A DNA stretch of 64,000 nucleotides from Lentzea sp. NBRC 102530 (GCF_030269365.1 NZ_BSTF01000006.1:434001-498000); one strand, 5' to 3'; positions 52,236-61,736 are shown, numbered from the stretch's first letter. Made by a program: numbers and translations. The notes: generated from the letters alone by a model not told the origin.

Positions 52236-52628
52236 GTGAAGTACGTGATCATGATCCACTCGAATCCGCAGCCGTGGGGGCACCCGACCTCCGACTACCT
52301 GCCGGACTACCAGGACATGCCGCGAGAGCAACGGGAGCGGCTGAACTCGGAGTTCGAGAAGATGCTCGGCGAGCTGCACGAGCGGGGCGAACTCCTCACC
52401 GGCGAGGCGCTGGGGGCGCCGGAGTCGTCGCGGCTGTACCGGTGGGACGACGGCAAGCCGCTGGCCACCGACGGCCCGTACTCCGAGGCGAAGGAGCACC
52501 TCGCGGGGTTCTTCCTGATCGACGTGGACAGCCACGCCCGTGCCGAGGAGATCGCGGCGTGCTTCGCCGGTCCGGGCGAGACCGTCGAGCTGCGGCCCAC
52601 GATGTGGCCCGGCGGTGGCGAGCAGTGA
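52236..52628 (+). CDS. DGPF/YCII-domain protein
   Basis: A 130-residue YCII-related protein: MKYVIMIHSNPQP start, then TDGPYSEAKEHLAGFFLIDVDS, the DGPF signature region. GTG 52236 has GAAGGAG 7 bases upstream. Its stop overlaps the sigma-factor start (GTGA). DGPF proteins are typically encoded with ECF42 sigma factors and are part of their regulon. Confidence 0.9.
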   Translation: MKYVIMIHSNPQPWGHPTSDYLPDYQDMPREQRERLNSEFEKMLGELHERGELLTGEALGAPESSRLYRWDDGKPLATDGPYSEAKEHLAGFFLIDVDSHARAEEIAACFAGPGETVELRPTMWPGGGEQ

Positions 52629-53884
52629 CCTCACGGGTGGTCGAGGACGTGTGGCGGCGCGAGTCGCCGCACGTCCTCGCCGCTCTGCTGCGCAGGCACG
52701 GCGACCTGGGCGACTGCGAGGACGCGGCGCAGGAGGCGGCCGAGGCGGCGGCGCGGCAGTGGGACCGCGACGGCGTTCCCGGCAACCCGCGTGGCTGGCT
52801 GATCCGGGTGGCCTCGCGGCGGTTGATCGACAAGGTGCGCTCGGACGGCGCCAGAGCGGTCCGGGAGGACGCGGTGGCCGCGCGGGAGCCCACCCCGCTC
52901 GCGCCGGCGGCCGACCAGGAGCCCCACGACGGGGACGACACCCTGCGGCTGTTGCTGCTGTGCTGCCACCCCAGCCTGAGTCGGTCCTCGCAGGTCGCAC
53001 TGACCCTGCACGCCGTCGCGGGCCTGAGCACCGCGCAGATCGCCGCCGGGTACCTGGTTCCCGAGCGCACCATGACCCAGCGCCTGACCAGGGCGCGGGC
53101 CACGTTGCGCGCGGCCGGTGCGGAGTTCGGGCTCCCCACCGACGCCGCACTGCCGGCCCGCGTCGCCGCGGTGCTCGACGTCTGCCACCTCCTGTTCACC
53201 GAGGGGCACACCCGCTCCAGCGGTGACGCGCTCGTGGACTCGACGCTCGCCGCCGAGGCCATCCGCCTCACCCGCCTGCTGCACGCGGTGATCCCCGACC
53301 ACGACGAGGTCGCGGGTGCCCTGGCGCTGATGCTGCTCACCCACGCCCGCACCCCCGCGCGCACCGACGGCGGCCGCCTCGTGCCGCTCGCCGAGCAGGA
53401 CCGCTCACGGTGGGACCGCGACCAGATCGCGGAAGGGGTGCGCCTGCTCGAACGCGTGCTCCCCCGCGGCCACGTCGGGAGGTTCCAGCTCCAGGCCGCG
53501 GTCGCCGCCGTGCACGCCGAGGCCACGACGTGGGAAGGCACCGACTGGCGCCAGATCTGCCTGCTCTACGCCATGCTCGCGCGGGTCGCGCCCGGCCCGG
53601 TCGTGACGCTCAACCAGGCGGTCGCGGTCGGCATGGCGATCGGCCCCGAGGACGGCCTGGCACTCCTCCAGCCGCTGCTCGACGACCCGGCGATGCGGCG
53701 GCACCACCGCACCCACGCCGTGCGCGCCCACCTGCTGGAGATGGCGGGCGACCTCGCCGCCGCCCTCGACGGCTACCGCCGGGCCGCCGCGCTCGCGACC
53801 GGCCTGCCCGAACAGCGCTACCTCAACTCGCGGATCAGCCGCCTGGCCGAAAAATGCCGGGCTGACGCGGTGAACGATCGATAA
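52625..53884 (+). CDS. ECF42-group RNA polymerase sigma factor
   Basis: A 419-residue sigma factor. Sigma region 2 (about 8-75; DCEDAAQEAAEAA, NPRGWLIRVASRRLIDKVR) and region 4 (about 110-165; LSTAQIAAGYLVPERTMTQRLTRAR) are followed by a C-terminal extension of about 230 residues with helical TPR-like repeats. This extension and the coupled DGPF gene define the ECF42 group, which lacks an anti-sigma factor and depends on the extension. The signal is unknown. Confidence 0.92.
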   Translation: MTSRVVEDVWRRESPHVLAALLRRHGDLGDCEDAAQEAAEAAARQWDRDGVPGNPRGWLIRVASRRLIDKVRSDGARAVREDAVAAREPTPLAPAADQEPHDGDDTLRLLLLCCHPSLSRSSQVALTLHAVAGLSTAQIAAGYLVPERTMTQRLTRARATLRAAGAEFGLPTDAALPARVAAVLDVCHLLFTEGHTRSSGDALVDSTLAAEAIRLTRLLHAVIPDHDEVAGALALMLLTHARTPARTDGGRLVPLAEQDRSRWDRDQIAEGVRLLERVLPRGHVGRFQLQAAVAAVHAEATTWEGTDWRQICLLYAMLARVAPGPVVTLNQAVAVGMAIGPEDGLALLQPLLDDPAMRRHHRTHAVRAHLLEMAGDLAAALDGYRRAAALATGLPEQRYLNSRISRLAEKCRADAVNDR

Positions 53885-53920
53885 CCTGGCGGCCCACCTC
53901 CTTCCTCCCGGAGAGGCACG

Positions 53921-55432
53921 ATGGCCCGCCGCTACCTCACGACCGCCATTCCGTACGTCAACTCCAAGCCGCACCTGGGTTTCGCGCTGGAGCTGGTGCA
54001 GACGGACGTCATGGCGCGGCACTGGCGGCACCGGGGTCACGAGGTCCGCTTCCTCACGGGCACCGACGACAACTCGCTGAAGAACGCCATCGCCGCCGCG
54101 GCGGAAGGCGTGCCGACCCAGGACTTGGTGGACCGCAACGCCGCCGCGTTCGAAGGCCTGCGCGAGCCGTTGCAGATCAGTTTCGACGACTTCATCCGCA
54201 CCAGCGGCGAGCCCCGGCACCAGGCGGGTGTCGAGCGCCTGTGGCGGGCCGCCGAGGCGAAGGGCGACCTGTACCGCAAGGACTTCCAGGGCCTGTACTG
54301 CGTCGGCTGCGAGCAGTTCTGCACCGAGGCCGAACTCGTCGACGGCACCTGTCCCGAACACTTCACGCCGCCGGTCCCGGTGAGCGAGGAGAACTGGTTC
54401 TTCGCGCTGTCGCGGTACGAGGACGACCTGCGCGAGCTGATCGAGTCGGGCAGGCTGCGGATCGAGCCGGAGAGCCGCCGCAACGAGGTCCTGGGCTTCA
54501 TCGGGACCGGTCTGCAGGACTTCTCGATCTCGCGGTCGACCGAACGCGCGCGCGGCTGGGGCATCGAGGTCCCGGGTGATCCCGGCCAGGTCGTCTACGT
54601 GTGGTGGGACGCGCTGGGCAACTACGTCACCGCGCTCGACTACGGGACGGACGGGGAGAACTACCGCCATTGGTGGGTGGAGTCCGACGAACGCACCCAC
54701 GTCATCGGCAAGGGCATCATCCGGTTCCACGCCGTGTACTGGCCGGCGATGCTGCTCAGCGCGGGCGAACCACTGCCGACGACGATCTTCGTGCACGACT
54801 ACCTGACCGTCGGCGGCCGCAAACTGGGCAAGAGCCTCGGCAACTCCATCGACCCGGTCGCGATCGTGGACCGGTTCGGCGCCGACGCCTTGCGCTGGTG
54901 GCTGGTGCGCGACGTGCCCAGGGTCGGCGACGCCGACTACACGACCGGCAGGCTCGTCGGGCGCTACCACGAGGACCTGGCGAACGGCCTCGGCAACCTG
55001 GTCAACCGCACCGTCAGCATGGTGCACAAGTACCGCGGCGGCACCGTTGCGCCGTTGCCCGCGCTGCCGGAGATCCCGCTGACCGCCGCCATCGCCGCGG
55101 CCCCGGCCGCGGTGGACGCCGCGCTGGCCCGGTTCGACTTCCGCACGGCCGCGGCCGCGATCTGGAAGATCGTCGAGGACGCCAACCGGTACGTCGTCGA
55201 GGTCGAGCCGTGGACCCTCGCGAAGGCGGAGAAGGCGGGCGACGCGGAGGCCGGGCACCGCCTCAGCGACGTGCTGGCGCTGCTGGTCCACGCCTGCAGG
55301 GTGGTCGCCGCCGAGCTGACGCCGTTCCTGCCGGTCGCGGCGGTGCGCATCGCCGCACAACTGGGCGATGGCGGGAACGAACTCGATCCGCCGCGACCGT
55401 TGTTCCCGCGTCTGGAGGTCGACGAGGGCTGA
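53921..55432 (+). CDS. Methionyl-tRNA synthetase-like protein with altered signature motifs
   Basis: A 503-residue class I synthetase of the MetRS type. The catalytic Rossmann domain has HLGF (18-21) in place of HIGH and KLGKS (301-305) in place of KMSKS. A zinc-knuckle-like segment reads YCVGCEQFC with a later TCPEH. The anticodon-binding helical domain (about 370-490) is present; the C-terminal tRNA-binding extension of some MetRS is not. GGAGAG precedes ATG 53921. It is probably a second MetRS rather than the housekeeping one, possibly for resistance or a special aminoacyl transfer; the role is inferred. Confidence 0.85.
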   Translation: MARRYLTTAIPYVNSKPHLGFALELVQTDVMARHWRHRGHEVRFLTGTDDNSLKNAIAAAAEGVPTQDLVDRNAAAFEGLREPLQISFDDFIRTSGEPRHQAGVERLWRAAEAKGDLYRKDFQGLYCVGCEQFCTEAELVDGTCPEHFTPPVPVSEENWFFALSRYEDDLRELIESGRLRIEPESRRNEVLGFIGTGLQDFSISRSTERARGWGIEVPGDPGQVVYVWWDALGNYVTALDYGTDGENYRHWWVESDERTHVIGKGIIRFHAVYWPAMLLSAGEPLPTTIFVHDYLTVGGRKLGKSLGNSIDPVAIVDRFGADALRWWLVRDVPRVGDADYTTGRLVGRYHEDLANGLGNLVNRTVSMVHKYRGGTVAPLPALPEIPLTAAIAAAPAAVDAALARFDFRTAAAAIWKIVEDANRYVVEVEPWTLAKAEKAGDAEAGHRLSDVLALLVHACRVVAAELTPFLPVAAVRIAAQLGDGGNELDPPRPLFPRLEVDEG

Positions 55433-55435
55433 CCG

Positions 55436-56467
55436 TCAGCCCGGAGTCGTCAGGCGATCGCCGTCCACCCGCGTGCCCGCCTGCTTGAGCTGCCGCAGCA
55501 CCGGACTCACCTCCATGGTCTCCACCCCCGGCAGGCCGCCGAGCCGGCCGGTGGTGAACTCGAAGAGGGTGTCGAGGTCGCGGCACTGCACGACGGCGTG
55601 CAGGTTGTGCGGCCCGGTGACGGCGGCGGCGAACCCCACCTCGGGCATCTCCGCCGTGGCCCGCCCGACCTCCTTGATCCGGCTGGGGTGCACCCGCAGC
55701 CACAGGTTCGCCCGCGTGCGGTACCCCAGCGCCTCCGGGGCGATCTCCACGTCGACGTGCACGACCCCGCTGGACACCAGGGCGTGCACCCGCCGGGTCG
55801 CGCGGCCGGGGGTCAGGCCGGACGCGGCGGCCAGGTCCACGAAACTGGCCCTGCCGTCCGCCGCGAGGGCGGCGAGCAGCTTCTCGTCCTCGAGGCCCAG
55901 CTGCTGCGGTTCCCGCACGACGGGGCGTTCCGCGAACGGGCTGCCGGCGGATCCCAGCGCGGCTTCCTGTTCGGGCGTCAGGGCTCCGGTGAGCGCGGCC
56001 CAGTAGTGCGCGCGGCCGCCGACGAACTGGTGCAGGATCGCCGAGGCCTGCAGGTCGAGCACGGCCGCTGCCCGCGGCAGCCGGTGGCCGAGCAGGTCGT
56101 CGCGCTGTTGCTGGGAACGCGAGCGCACCGCGAACGTGACCTCGGCACCGGCGGCGCTCAGCGCCACCCAGCTCACGTCTTCCCGCTGGGCCAGCGATTC
56201 GGCCATCGCCGTGGCGCTGCCCGGCCGGCAGCGCAGGCGCACCATCCACCTGCTCTGCCCCAGCGCTCCGGGGTCGACCACGCCGATCACCCTGATCGTC
56301 CCGGCCCGCACCATCCGCCGGTAGCGACGCGCGACGGTGAGCTCGGACAGGCCCAGCACGGCCCCGGCCGTCGCGAAGCCGATCCTCGGATCGATCTGCA
56401 AAGCGCGAAGGATTCGCACGTCGTCCGGTTCCAGGATGGTGGAATCAGCGATTGGCGGCCCGTTCAT
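55436..56467 (-). CDS. Double-domain Lrp/AsnC-family regulator
   Basis: A 343-residue regulator built of two Lrp/AsnC units. The first helix-turn-helix (about 17-60; LRALQIDPRIGFATAGAVLGLSELTVARRYRRM) and its effector domain are followed by a second (about 190-230; LLAALAADGRASFVDLAAASGLTPGRATRRV) with another RAM-like domain. Duplicated Lrp proteins of this size are common in actinomycetes. ATG 56467 is the start. It is divergent from an SDR gene 91 bases away, a possible target, and convergent with the MetRS-like gene. Confidence 0.88.
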   Translation of the reverse strand: MNGPPIADSTILEPDDVRILRALQIDPRIGFATAGAVLGLSELTVARRYRRMVRAGTIRVIGVVDPGALGQSRWMVRLRCRPGSATAMAESLAQREDVSWVALSAAGAEVTFAVRSRSQQQRDDLLGHRLPRAAAVLDLQASAILHQFVGGRAHYWAALTGALTPEQEAALGSAGSPFAERPVVREPQQLGLEDEKLLAALAADGRASFVDLAAASGLTPGRATRRVHALVSSGVVHVDVEIAPEALGYRTRANLWLRVHPSRIKEVGRATAEMPEVGFAAAVTGPHNLHAVVQCRDLDTLFEFTTGRLGGLPGVETMEVSPVLRQLKQAGTRVDGDRLTTPG

Positions 56468-56558
56468 GGTGGCGATCTTACGAAGGGGCGGGGTTGAAGG
56501 CAGTGACGAACACGTCCGCGGAGCACCCTGGAGCGCACCCGAACGAAGGAGCCCGATC

Positions 56559-57263
56559 TTGTCTCTCGCACCCACCTCTCCCACGATCCTGATCGTCGCC
56601 GCCGGACGCGGCCTGGGGCACGCCATCGCGGAGCAGTTCCACCTCAGGGGGTGGCACGTCATCGGCACGGTCCGGCCGGGCAGCGGACGGACCCGGCTGC
56701 ACGAGCTCGCCGAGAACGGCGGCGTCGAGGTCGAGACGCTGGACATCGGTGACCCCGGCCAGATCGCCGCCCTCCGCCGCCGCCTCGACGGCCGCGAGTT
56801 GGACGCCGTGTTCGTCAACGCGGGGATCTCGACGGAGGACCAGAACGTCACCGTCAGCGAGGTCACGGACGACGAGTTCACCGAGGTCATGCTCACCAAC
56901 GCGCTGAACCCCATGCGCGTGCTCGAGTCCCTGCAGGACCTCGTCACCCCGACCGGCCTGCTCGGCGTCATGTCGTCCGGCCAGGGCAGCATCACGAACA
57001 ACGAACGCGGGCAGCGCGAGATCTACCGCAGCAGCAAGGCGGCCCTCAACCAGCTCATGCGCAGCTACGCGGCCCGCCAGCCGGAACCGAAGCGCACGCT
57101 GCTGCTGATGGCACCCGGCTGGATCCGCACCGATCTCGGCGGGCCGGACGCCCCGCTCGCCATCGAGGACAGCATCCCGCTGCTCGTGAACGTCGTGCTG
57201 GAGCAGCTCGGCACCCCGGGCCTGCGCTTCCTCGACTACCGCAACCAGGTCGTGCCCTGGTGA
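56559..57263 (+). CDS. SDR-family oxidoreductase
   Basis: A 234-residue short-chain dehydrogenase of the CsgA-like type. It starts ILIVAAGRGLGHAIAEQF (nucleotide site AAGRGLG) and has VFVNAGIS, the catalytic Ser (GVMSSGQGS) and Tyr-x3-Lys (YRSSK). TTG 56559 is fixed by GAAGGAG 7 bases upstream. It is divergent from the Lrp-type regulator. Confidence 0.86.
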   Translation: MSLAPTSPTILIVAAGRGLGHAIAEQFHLRGWHVIGTVRPGSGRTRLHELAENGGVEVETLDIGDPGQIAALRRRLDGRELDAVFVNAGISTEDQNVTVSEVTDDEFTEVMLTNALNPMRVLESLQDLVTPTGLLGVMSSGQGSITNNERGQREIYRSSKAALNQLMRSYAARQPEPKRTLLLMAPGWIRTDLGGPDAPLAIEDSIPLLVNVVLEQLGTPGLRFLDYRNQVVPW

Positions 57264-57266
57264 CCG

Positions 57267-58112
57267 TCAGCAGTGCTGGAAGACGTGGTCCGGGTGGTCG
57301 GGCCCGACCAGCTTCCGATCGCGCAACGTCGTCGTCCTCGGCCTCGCCGGGTCCGCACACACGTCGGCGAACGTGCCGCGCAGGTTGTCGGTGTACTCGA
57401 CGTCCATCACATGCTCGCCGTACACGTCCGTGTAGGACGAGCACTCCTTGAAGGCGTGGCACTCCTCGGTGACGGCGAAGTCGAAGCCGACCTCGTCGTG
57501 CGCGCGCCTGCTGACCTCCGCCGAGTTCTTCTGCCCGATCGGCAGGCCGCGCTCGTGGGCCCGCGCGCTGAGCAGCGCCGCGTACGCGAGGTTGTGCTCG
57601 ACCGTCAGCCGGTCGCCCGACCGCGAGTAAGAGTCGAGGTTGTCGATCTCCACGGCCCCGAACCCCCGCTCGGCGCACCGCGTGATCGACTCGCCGGTGA
57701 TCCGCGCCAGTTCGTCCCGGTTGGACGGTGACGAGGTGTCCACCAGGAACTCGTCCGGCCACTCCGGATCGATCACCGGCTCGCCGCCGGCGTCCTTGAG
57801 GACCAGGTGCCGGCGCTGGTCCAGCCACAGCTCGCGGTCCTGCGGCTGGGTCTGGAAACCGTTGACGTAGCAGACGTTGTACGCGCCGGGAGCGGGTGAC
57901 GCCGTGCTGTCGCGCGCCACCAGCGTGACGCCGGCGGGCGGCGGGTACGCGGTGCCCAGCTGGTAGTCGAGCACGGCGGGCGACGGCGGCAGCTCCACCC
58001 CCGCCCGCGGCACGGTGGACGCCGGAGGCGAGGTGTCCTGCCCTTCCGCGCATCCGGCGAGCAGCGCGACCAGCGTGATGACAGTCCACAAAGGACGAAC
58101 GGGCGTGCGCAC
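57267..58112 (-). CDS. GH114-like (alpha-1,4-polygalactosaminidase-type) lipoprotein
   Basis: A 281-residue lipoprotein. The signal peptide ends LLAGC (lipidated Cys21). The mature domain resembles the GH114/TM1410 TIM-barrel family: VCYVNGFQTQ, then RCAERGFGAVEIDNLDSYSR with the acidic residues of the active site, LPIGQKNSAE and FDFAVTEECHAF. Related enzymes cut galactosaminogalactan-type polymers. GTG 58112 is used; 58115 is equally possible. It ends 3 bases from the convergent SDR gene. Confidence 0.78.
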   Translation of the reverse strand: MRTPVRPLWTVITLVALLAGCAEGQDTSPPASTVPRAGVELPPSPAVLDYQLGTAYPPPAGVTLVARDSTASPAPGAYNVCYVNGFQTQPQDRELWLDQRRHLVLKDAGGEPVIDPEWPDEFLVDTSSPSNRDELARITGESITRCAERGFGAVEIDNLDSYSRSGDRLTVEHNLAYAALLSARAHERGLPIGQKNSAEVSRRAHDEVGFDFAVTEECHAFKECSSYTDVYGEHVMDVEYTDNLRGTFADVCADPARPRTTTLRDRKLVGPDHPDHVFQHC

Positions 58113-58143
58113 CACCTCATTCGACCACACCGCGGCGGTCGCT

Positions 58144-58719
58144 TCAGCGGCTGTACCGGCACCCGTCGAGGAGCAGCCCGATGGTGATCCTCGGGTCGTA
58201 GCCGGCGTCGACCCGCTCGGCCCCCGCGCACACGTCACCGATCGCGCGCAGCAGCTGCAAAGCGGGCACGTCCACCGTGATCTGCCCCGCTTCGCGGGCT
58301 GCGGCGAGGATCTCGTCGAGCACCGGCAGCAACCGGTCGAGGAAGAGCCCGTGCAGGGCGCCGAACCCCTCGGGGTCGTTGCGCGTCGCGGCGGCCAGCC
58401 CGTGCTTGGTCACCAGGAAGTCCACGAAGAGGTCCACCCACCGCCGCAGCGCCTCGAACGGCGACTCCTCCGACGCGAGCAGCGCGGGCCCGGCCTCGGC
58501 GCACGCGTCGACCTGGTGCCGGTAGACGGCCACGACCAGGTCCGCGCGCGTCGGGAAGTGCCGGTAGATCGTTCCCATGCCGACGCCCGCCTCGGCGGCG
58601 ATGCGGCGCACCGGCGCGTCCACACCGTCGGTCACGAACACCGCGGCAGCCGCGTCGAGCAGCGCCTTCTCGTTGCGCCGCGCGTCCGCCCGCTTCGCGG
58701 TCGACTCCCCCGCACCCAC
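58144..58719 (-). CDS. TetR-family transcriptional repressor
   Basis: A regulator of about 191 residues with a TetR helix-turn-helix (VRRIAAEAGVGMGTIYRHFPTRADL) and an all-helical ligand domain. GTG 58719 is preferred because GGAGAGG lies 9 bases upstream; in-frame TTG 58752 or GTG 58743 would add a disordered N-terminus. It is divergent from an alpha/beta hydrolase, with two operator-like repeats between them. Confidence 0.87.
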   Translation of the reverse strand: MGAGESTAKRADARRNEKALLDAAAAVFVTDGVDAPVRRIAAEAGVGMGTIYRHFPTRADLVVAVYRHQVDACAEAGPALLASEESPFEALRRWVDLFVDFLVTKHGLAAATRNDPEGFGALHGLFLDRLLPVLDEILAAAREAGQITVDVPALQLLRAIGDVCAGAERVDAGYDPRITIGLLLDGCRYSR

Positions 58720-58752
58720 CTGGGCACCCCTCTCCACCAGCACGGTTGACAA

Positions 58753-58789
58753 TCGGAACAGCGCTCCATATATTCGGAACGTCGCTCCG
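58753..58789. promoter_or_regulatory. Two TetR-type operator copies
   Basis: Two near-identical 16-mers at 58753-58768 and 58774-58789 share TCGGAAC and CGCTCC with a 21-bp period (two helical turns). Each is an imperfect dyad of the CGGAAC/GCTCCG type. They sit in the divergent gap between the TetR and hydrolase genes and suit two cooperative dimers. Confidence 0.65.
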
Positions 58790-58838
58790 ATTAGGAGCCT
58801 ACCAGCCCCACTCCTCGCCCGTTCAGGAGCAATTCGCC

Positions 58839-59732
58839 ATGCCCGGAACCATCAGCGTCAAGCCCGTCGTCCTGCCCGCACCCGGTCGCGGTGACGACCT
58901 CCAGGTGCGCGTGTCCGCCCCCGTCACGGGGTCCGACCTCCCGATCGTCGTGCTGGCACACGGTTTCGGCGGTTCGATGACCTACTACGACCCGCTGGTG
59001 GACTTCTGGACCGCCAACGGCGTCGTGGTCGTCCAGCCGACGTTCCTCGACTCCCGGACCCTCGGCGTCACGCCGGAGGATCCCCGGTACGCGGACATCT
59101 GGCGGTTCCGCGTCCAGGACGTCCAGCGCGTCCTCGACGACCTGGACGTGCTGCTCGCCGCCGTGCCGGGCCTGTCCGGCCGCGCGTCGCTCGACCGCAT
59201 CGCCGTCGCGGGTCACTCGTGGGGCGCGCAGACCGTCGGCATGCTGCTCGGCGCACGGGTCCTCGACGCGGACGGGCGGCCCGGCCCCGACCTGACCGAC
59301 CCACGCGTGAAGGCCGGAGTGCTCCTCGCGGCGACCGGGTTCGGCGGCGACGACCTGACGCCGTTCGCCCAGGAGCACTTCGGCTCCTTCATGTCACCGG
59401 ACTTCGCGCAGCTCGCCACGCCGTTCCTGGCCGTCGCCGGTGACGCCGACCAGTCGCTGCTCGGCAAGCGCGGACCGGACTGGTTCACCGACGTGTTCCG
59501 CCACGGCCCCGGCGCGCGGGCCCTGCTCACGCTGTTCGGCGGCGAACACTCCCTCGGCGGGATCCACGGCCACAACGCCGCGGACACCACCGACGAGAAC
59601 CCCGGCCGCGTCGCGGTGATCCGCCGCGTCGCCCTGGCGTTCCTGCTCGACGCGCTCGGCGTGGACGACCTCGCGTGGAAGCAGGTGCGGACCGAGGACC
59701 TCTCCCCCGAGGGCAGGCTCGACCTCAGGTGA
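58839..59732 (+). CDS. Chlorophyllase/PETase-like alpha/beta hydrolase
   Basis: A 297-residue hydrolase. The oxyanion region is VVLAHGFGGSMTYYDPLV, the nucleophile Ser is in VAGHSWGAQT, and the late Asp and His are in VAGDADQS and GGEHSLGG. No signal peptide is present. ATG 58839 has CAGGAG upstream. It is divergent from, and probably repressed by, the TetR protein. The substrate is unknown. Confidence 0.87.
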   Translation: MPGTISVKPVVLPAPGRGDDLQVRVSAPVTGSDLPIVVLAHGFGGSMTYYDPLVDFWTANGVVVVQPTFLDSRTLGVTPEDPRYADIWRFRVQDVQRVLDDLDVLLAAVPGLSGRASLDRIAVAGHSWGAQTVGMLLGARVLDADGRPGPDLTDPRVKAGVLLAATGFGGDDLTPFAQEHFGSFMSPDFAQLATPFLAVAGDADQSLLGKRGPDWFTDVFRHGPGARALLTLFGGEHSLGGIHGHNAADTTDENPGRVAVIRRVALAFLLDALGVDDLAWKQVRTEDLSPEGRLDLR

Positions 59733-60957
59733 GTTCCCGCACGTGCTCGCGGGTGTCGTAACGCCAGAACGACCGCGCGCTCACCGCCGCGACCAGCACG
59801 ACCACGACGCAGAGCACGGCCGCGCCGGACCACGCCAGGGTGAACGTGGTGGCCGCCGCCATGAAACCGGCCCGCAGGTCACCCAGGCGCGGTCCCCCGT
59901 TCACGACCACGGTGAACACCCCCTGCAGACGTCCGCGCAGGCGGTCCGGCACGAACGTCTGCAGGATCGCCTGCCGGTAGACCGCGCTGACGAAGTCCGC
60001 CGCGCCCGCGACGACCAGCAGCAGCACCACGGCCCACAGGGTGTGCAGGAACCCCGCGACGGCGATGGCGGCCGACCAGACCACGACGGCGAGCGTGAGC
60101 GCGACGCCCTGCCGCCGCACGCCCCCGATCCACCCGCTGAGCAGTCCGGCGAGGATCGACCCGGCCGCGATCGCCGAGTACAGCGGGCCGACTCCCCCGT
60201 CGAACCTCGTGGCGGCGGCCTGCGGGAACAGCGCCTCCGGCGTCGCCAGCACCATCGCGGCGATGTCGAGGGCGAACGACATCATCAGCACCGGGTTGCC
60301 ACCCAAGTACCTCAGACCCTCCACTATGGACTTCAACCCCGGCCTGCCGAGCCCGTCGGCCACGCCGAACGACGGCAGCCGGACCGTGGCGTACAGCGAG
60401 GCCGTGAACAGCACGGCGTCTGCGGCGTAGGCGAGCCCGAACCCTCCCGGCAGTCCGATCAGGACACCGGCCACGAGCGGTCCCAGCACCTGCCCGAGCG
60501 TGGACGCCGTGTAGCTCAGCGCGGTGGCGGCCGGCACGAGGTCGGCCGGCACCAGCAACGGCAGGATCGCGCCCCGCCCGGACGCCGACACCGCGAAACT
60601 CCCCGACTGCACGGCCACCAGCCCGAGGACCAGTACCGGCGACCGCACCTCCGCGAGGGTCTGCGCGAGCAGTGCGAGCGTCACGACCCACGACACCGAG
60701 GACGACACCAGGACCAGCTTCCGGCGGTCGACCGCGTCCGCGATCGCCCCTCCGTAGAGGCCGAAGACGACGACCGGCAGCAGCCCCACCACACCGCTGA
60801 GCCCGACGACGAGGGACGACCGCGTCAGGTCGTAGATCTGCACCGGCACCGTGACGGCCGTGATCATCATGCCGACGACCGCGGTGCCCTGCCCCAGGAA
60901 CACCCGCCGGTAGGCGGGGATCGCGAGCGGCCGGGTGTCGGCGAAGAACCTTCTCAT
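59725..60957 (-). CDS. EntS-like MFS transporter
   Basis: A 410-residue MFS protein with 12 helices: RRVFLGQGTAVVGMMITAVTVPVQIYDLT in helix 1 and the loop GAIADAVDRRKLVL. This is the MFS_3/EntS branch of siderophore or drug exporters. ATG 60957 is the start. It is divergent from an AraC regulator 53 bases away and overlaps the hydrolase gene end by 8 bases. Confidence 0.88.
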   Translation of the reverse strand: MRRFFADTRPLAIPAYRRVFLGQGTAVVGMMITAVTVPVQIYDLTRSSLVVGLSGVVGLLPVVVFGLYGGAIADAVDRRKLVLVSSSVSWVVTLALLAQTLAEVRSPVLVLGLVAVQSGSFAVSASGRGAILPLLVPADLVPAATALSYTASTLGQVLGPLVAGVLIGLPGGFGLAYAADAVLFTASLYATVRLPSFGVADGLGRPGLKSIVEGLRYLGGNPVLMMSFALDIAAMVLATPEALFPQAAATRFDGGVGPLYSAIAAGSILAGLLSGWIGGVRRQGVALTLAVVVWSAAIAVAGFLHTLWAVVLLLVVAGAADFVSAVYRQAILQTFVPDRLRGRLQGVFTVVVNGGPRLGDLRAGFMAAATTFTLAWSGAAVLCVVVVLVAAVSARSFWRYDTREHVRELT

Positions 60958-61010
60958 GCGTCCACGGTGATCCACTCGCCGCCGGAAAACTTCCGATAAA
61001 CTGCCCGCTC

Positions 61011-61736
61011 GTGTCGCAATACCGCCACGAGGTCGAGGCAGGCACCGTCATCGAGCCGCACCGGCACGACGGCGACCACCAGCTGCTCTACGTCAGCAAC
61101 GGGATCTTCGCGACGAAGACCGAGCACGGCACGTGGGTCGCGAGCGCCCAGCGCGCGATCTGGACGCCGGCCGAGACCTGGCACGAACACCGCGTCTACG
61201 GCCGCACCCTGGTGCACCTGCTGCGTTTCCCCGCGCCCGAGGAACTGTTCCCCGGCGACCGCCCGACCGTGATCGCCGTGTCGCCGCTCCTGCGTGAACT
61301 GCTGATGGCCTGCACCGAGGACGGTCTGCCCGAGGACGAGGCGCACCGGCTGCGCGCGGTGATCCGCGACCGCGTCCGGCACGCGGACCTGGCACCGCTG
61401 TCCCTCCCCGCGGCCAGGGATCCCCGTCTCGCCGACGCCTGCCGCCTGGTCACCAGCGACCTCGGCACCCCGCGCACGATCACATGGCTGGCGGCCAGGA
61501 CGGGCACCAGCGACCGGCACCTGGCGCGCCTGTTCCGCGCCGAGTTCGGCACCACCTATCCCCAGTGGCGCACCAACGTCCGGGTGTTCCAGGCCATGGT
61601 CGAACTCAGCGACGGCGCCACCGTCACCGAGACCGCGCACCGGTGCGGCTGGGCCACCACGAGCGCCTTCGTGGACACGTTCGCCCGCACGATGGGCCAG
61701 ACGCCCGGCGCCTACCGGGCCGCGGCACTGCCCTGA
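61011..61736 (+). CDS. AraC-family regulator with cupin sensor domain
   Basis: A 241-residue regulator. The cupin domain (about 1-85; EPHRHDGDHQLLYVSNG) is followed by an AraC double helix-turn-helix (about 145-238; ITWLAARTGTSDRHLARLFRAEFGTT, ATVTETAHRCGW). It resembles NimR-type regulators that control a divergent MFS exporter, as here. GTG 61011 is the only suitable start. Confidence 0.9.
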   Translation: MSQYRHEVEAGTVIEPHRHDGDHQLLYVSNGIFATKTEHGTWVASAQRAIWTPAETWHEHRVYGRTLVHLLRFPAPEELFPGDRPTVIAVSPLLRELLMACTEDGLPEDEAHRLRAVIRDRVRHADLAPLSLPAARDPRLADACRLVTSDLGTPRTITWLAARTGTSDRHLARLFRAEFGTTYPQWRTNVRVFQAMVELSDGATVTETAHRCGWATTSAFVDTFARTMGQTPGAYRAAALP

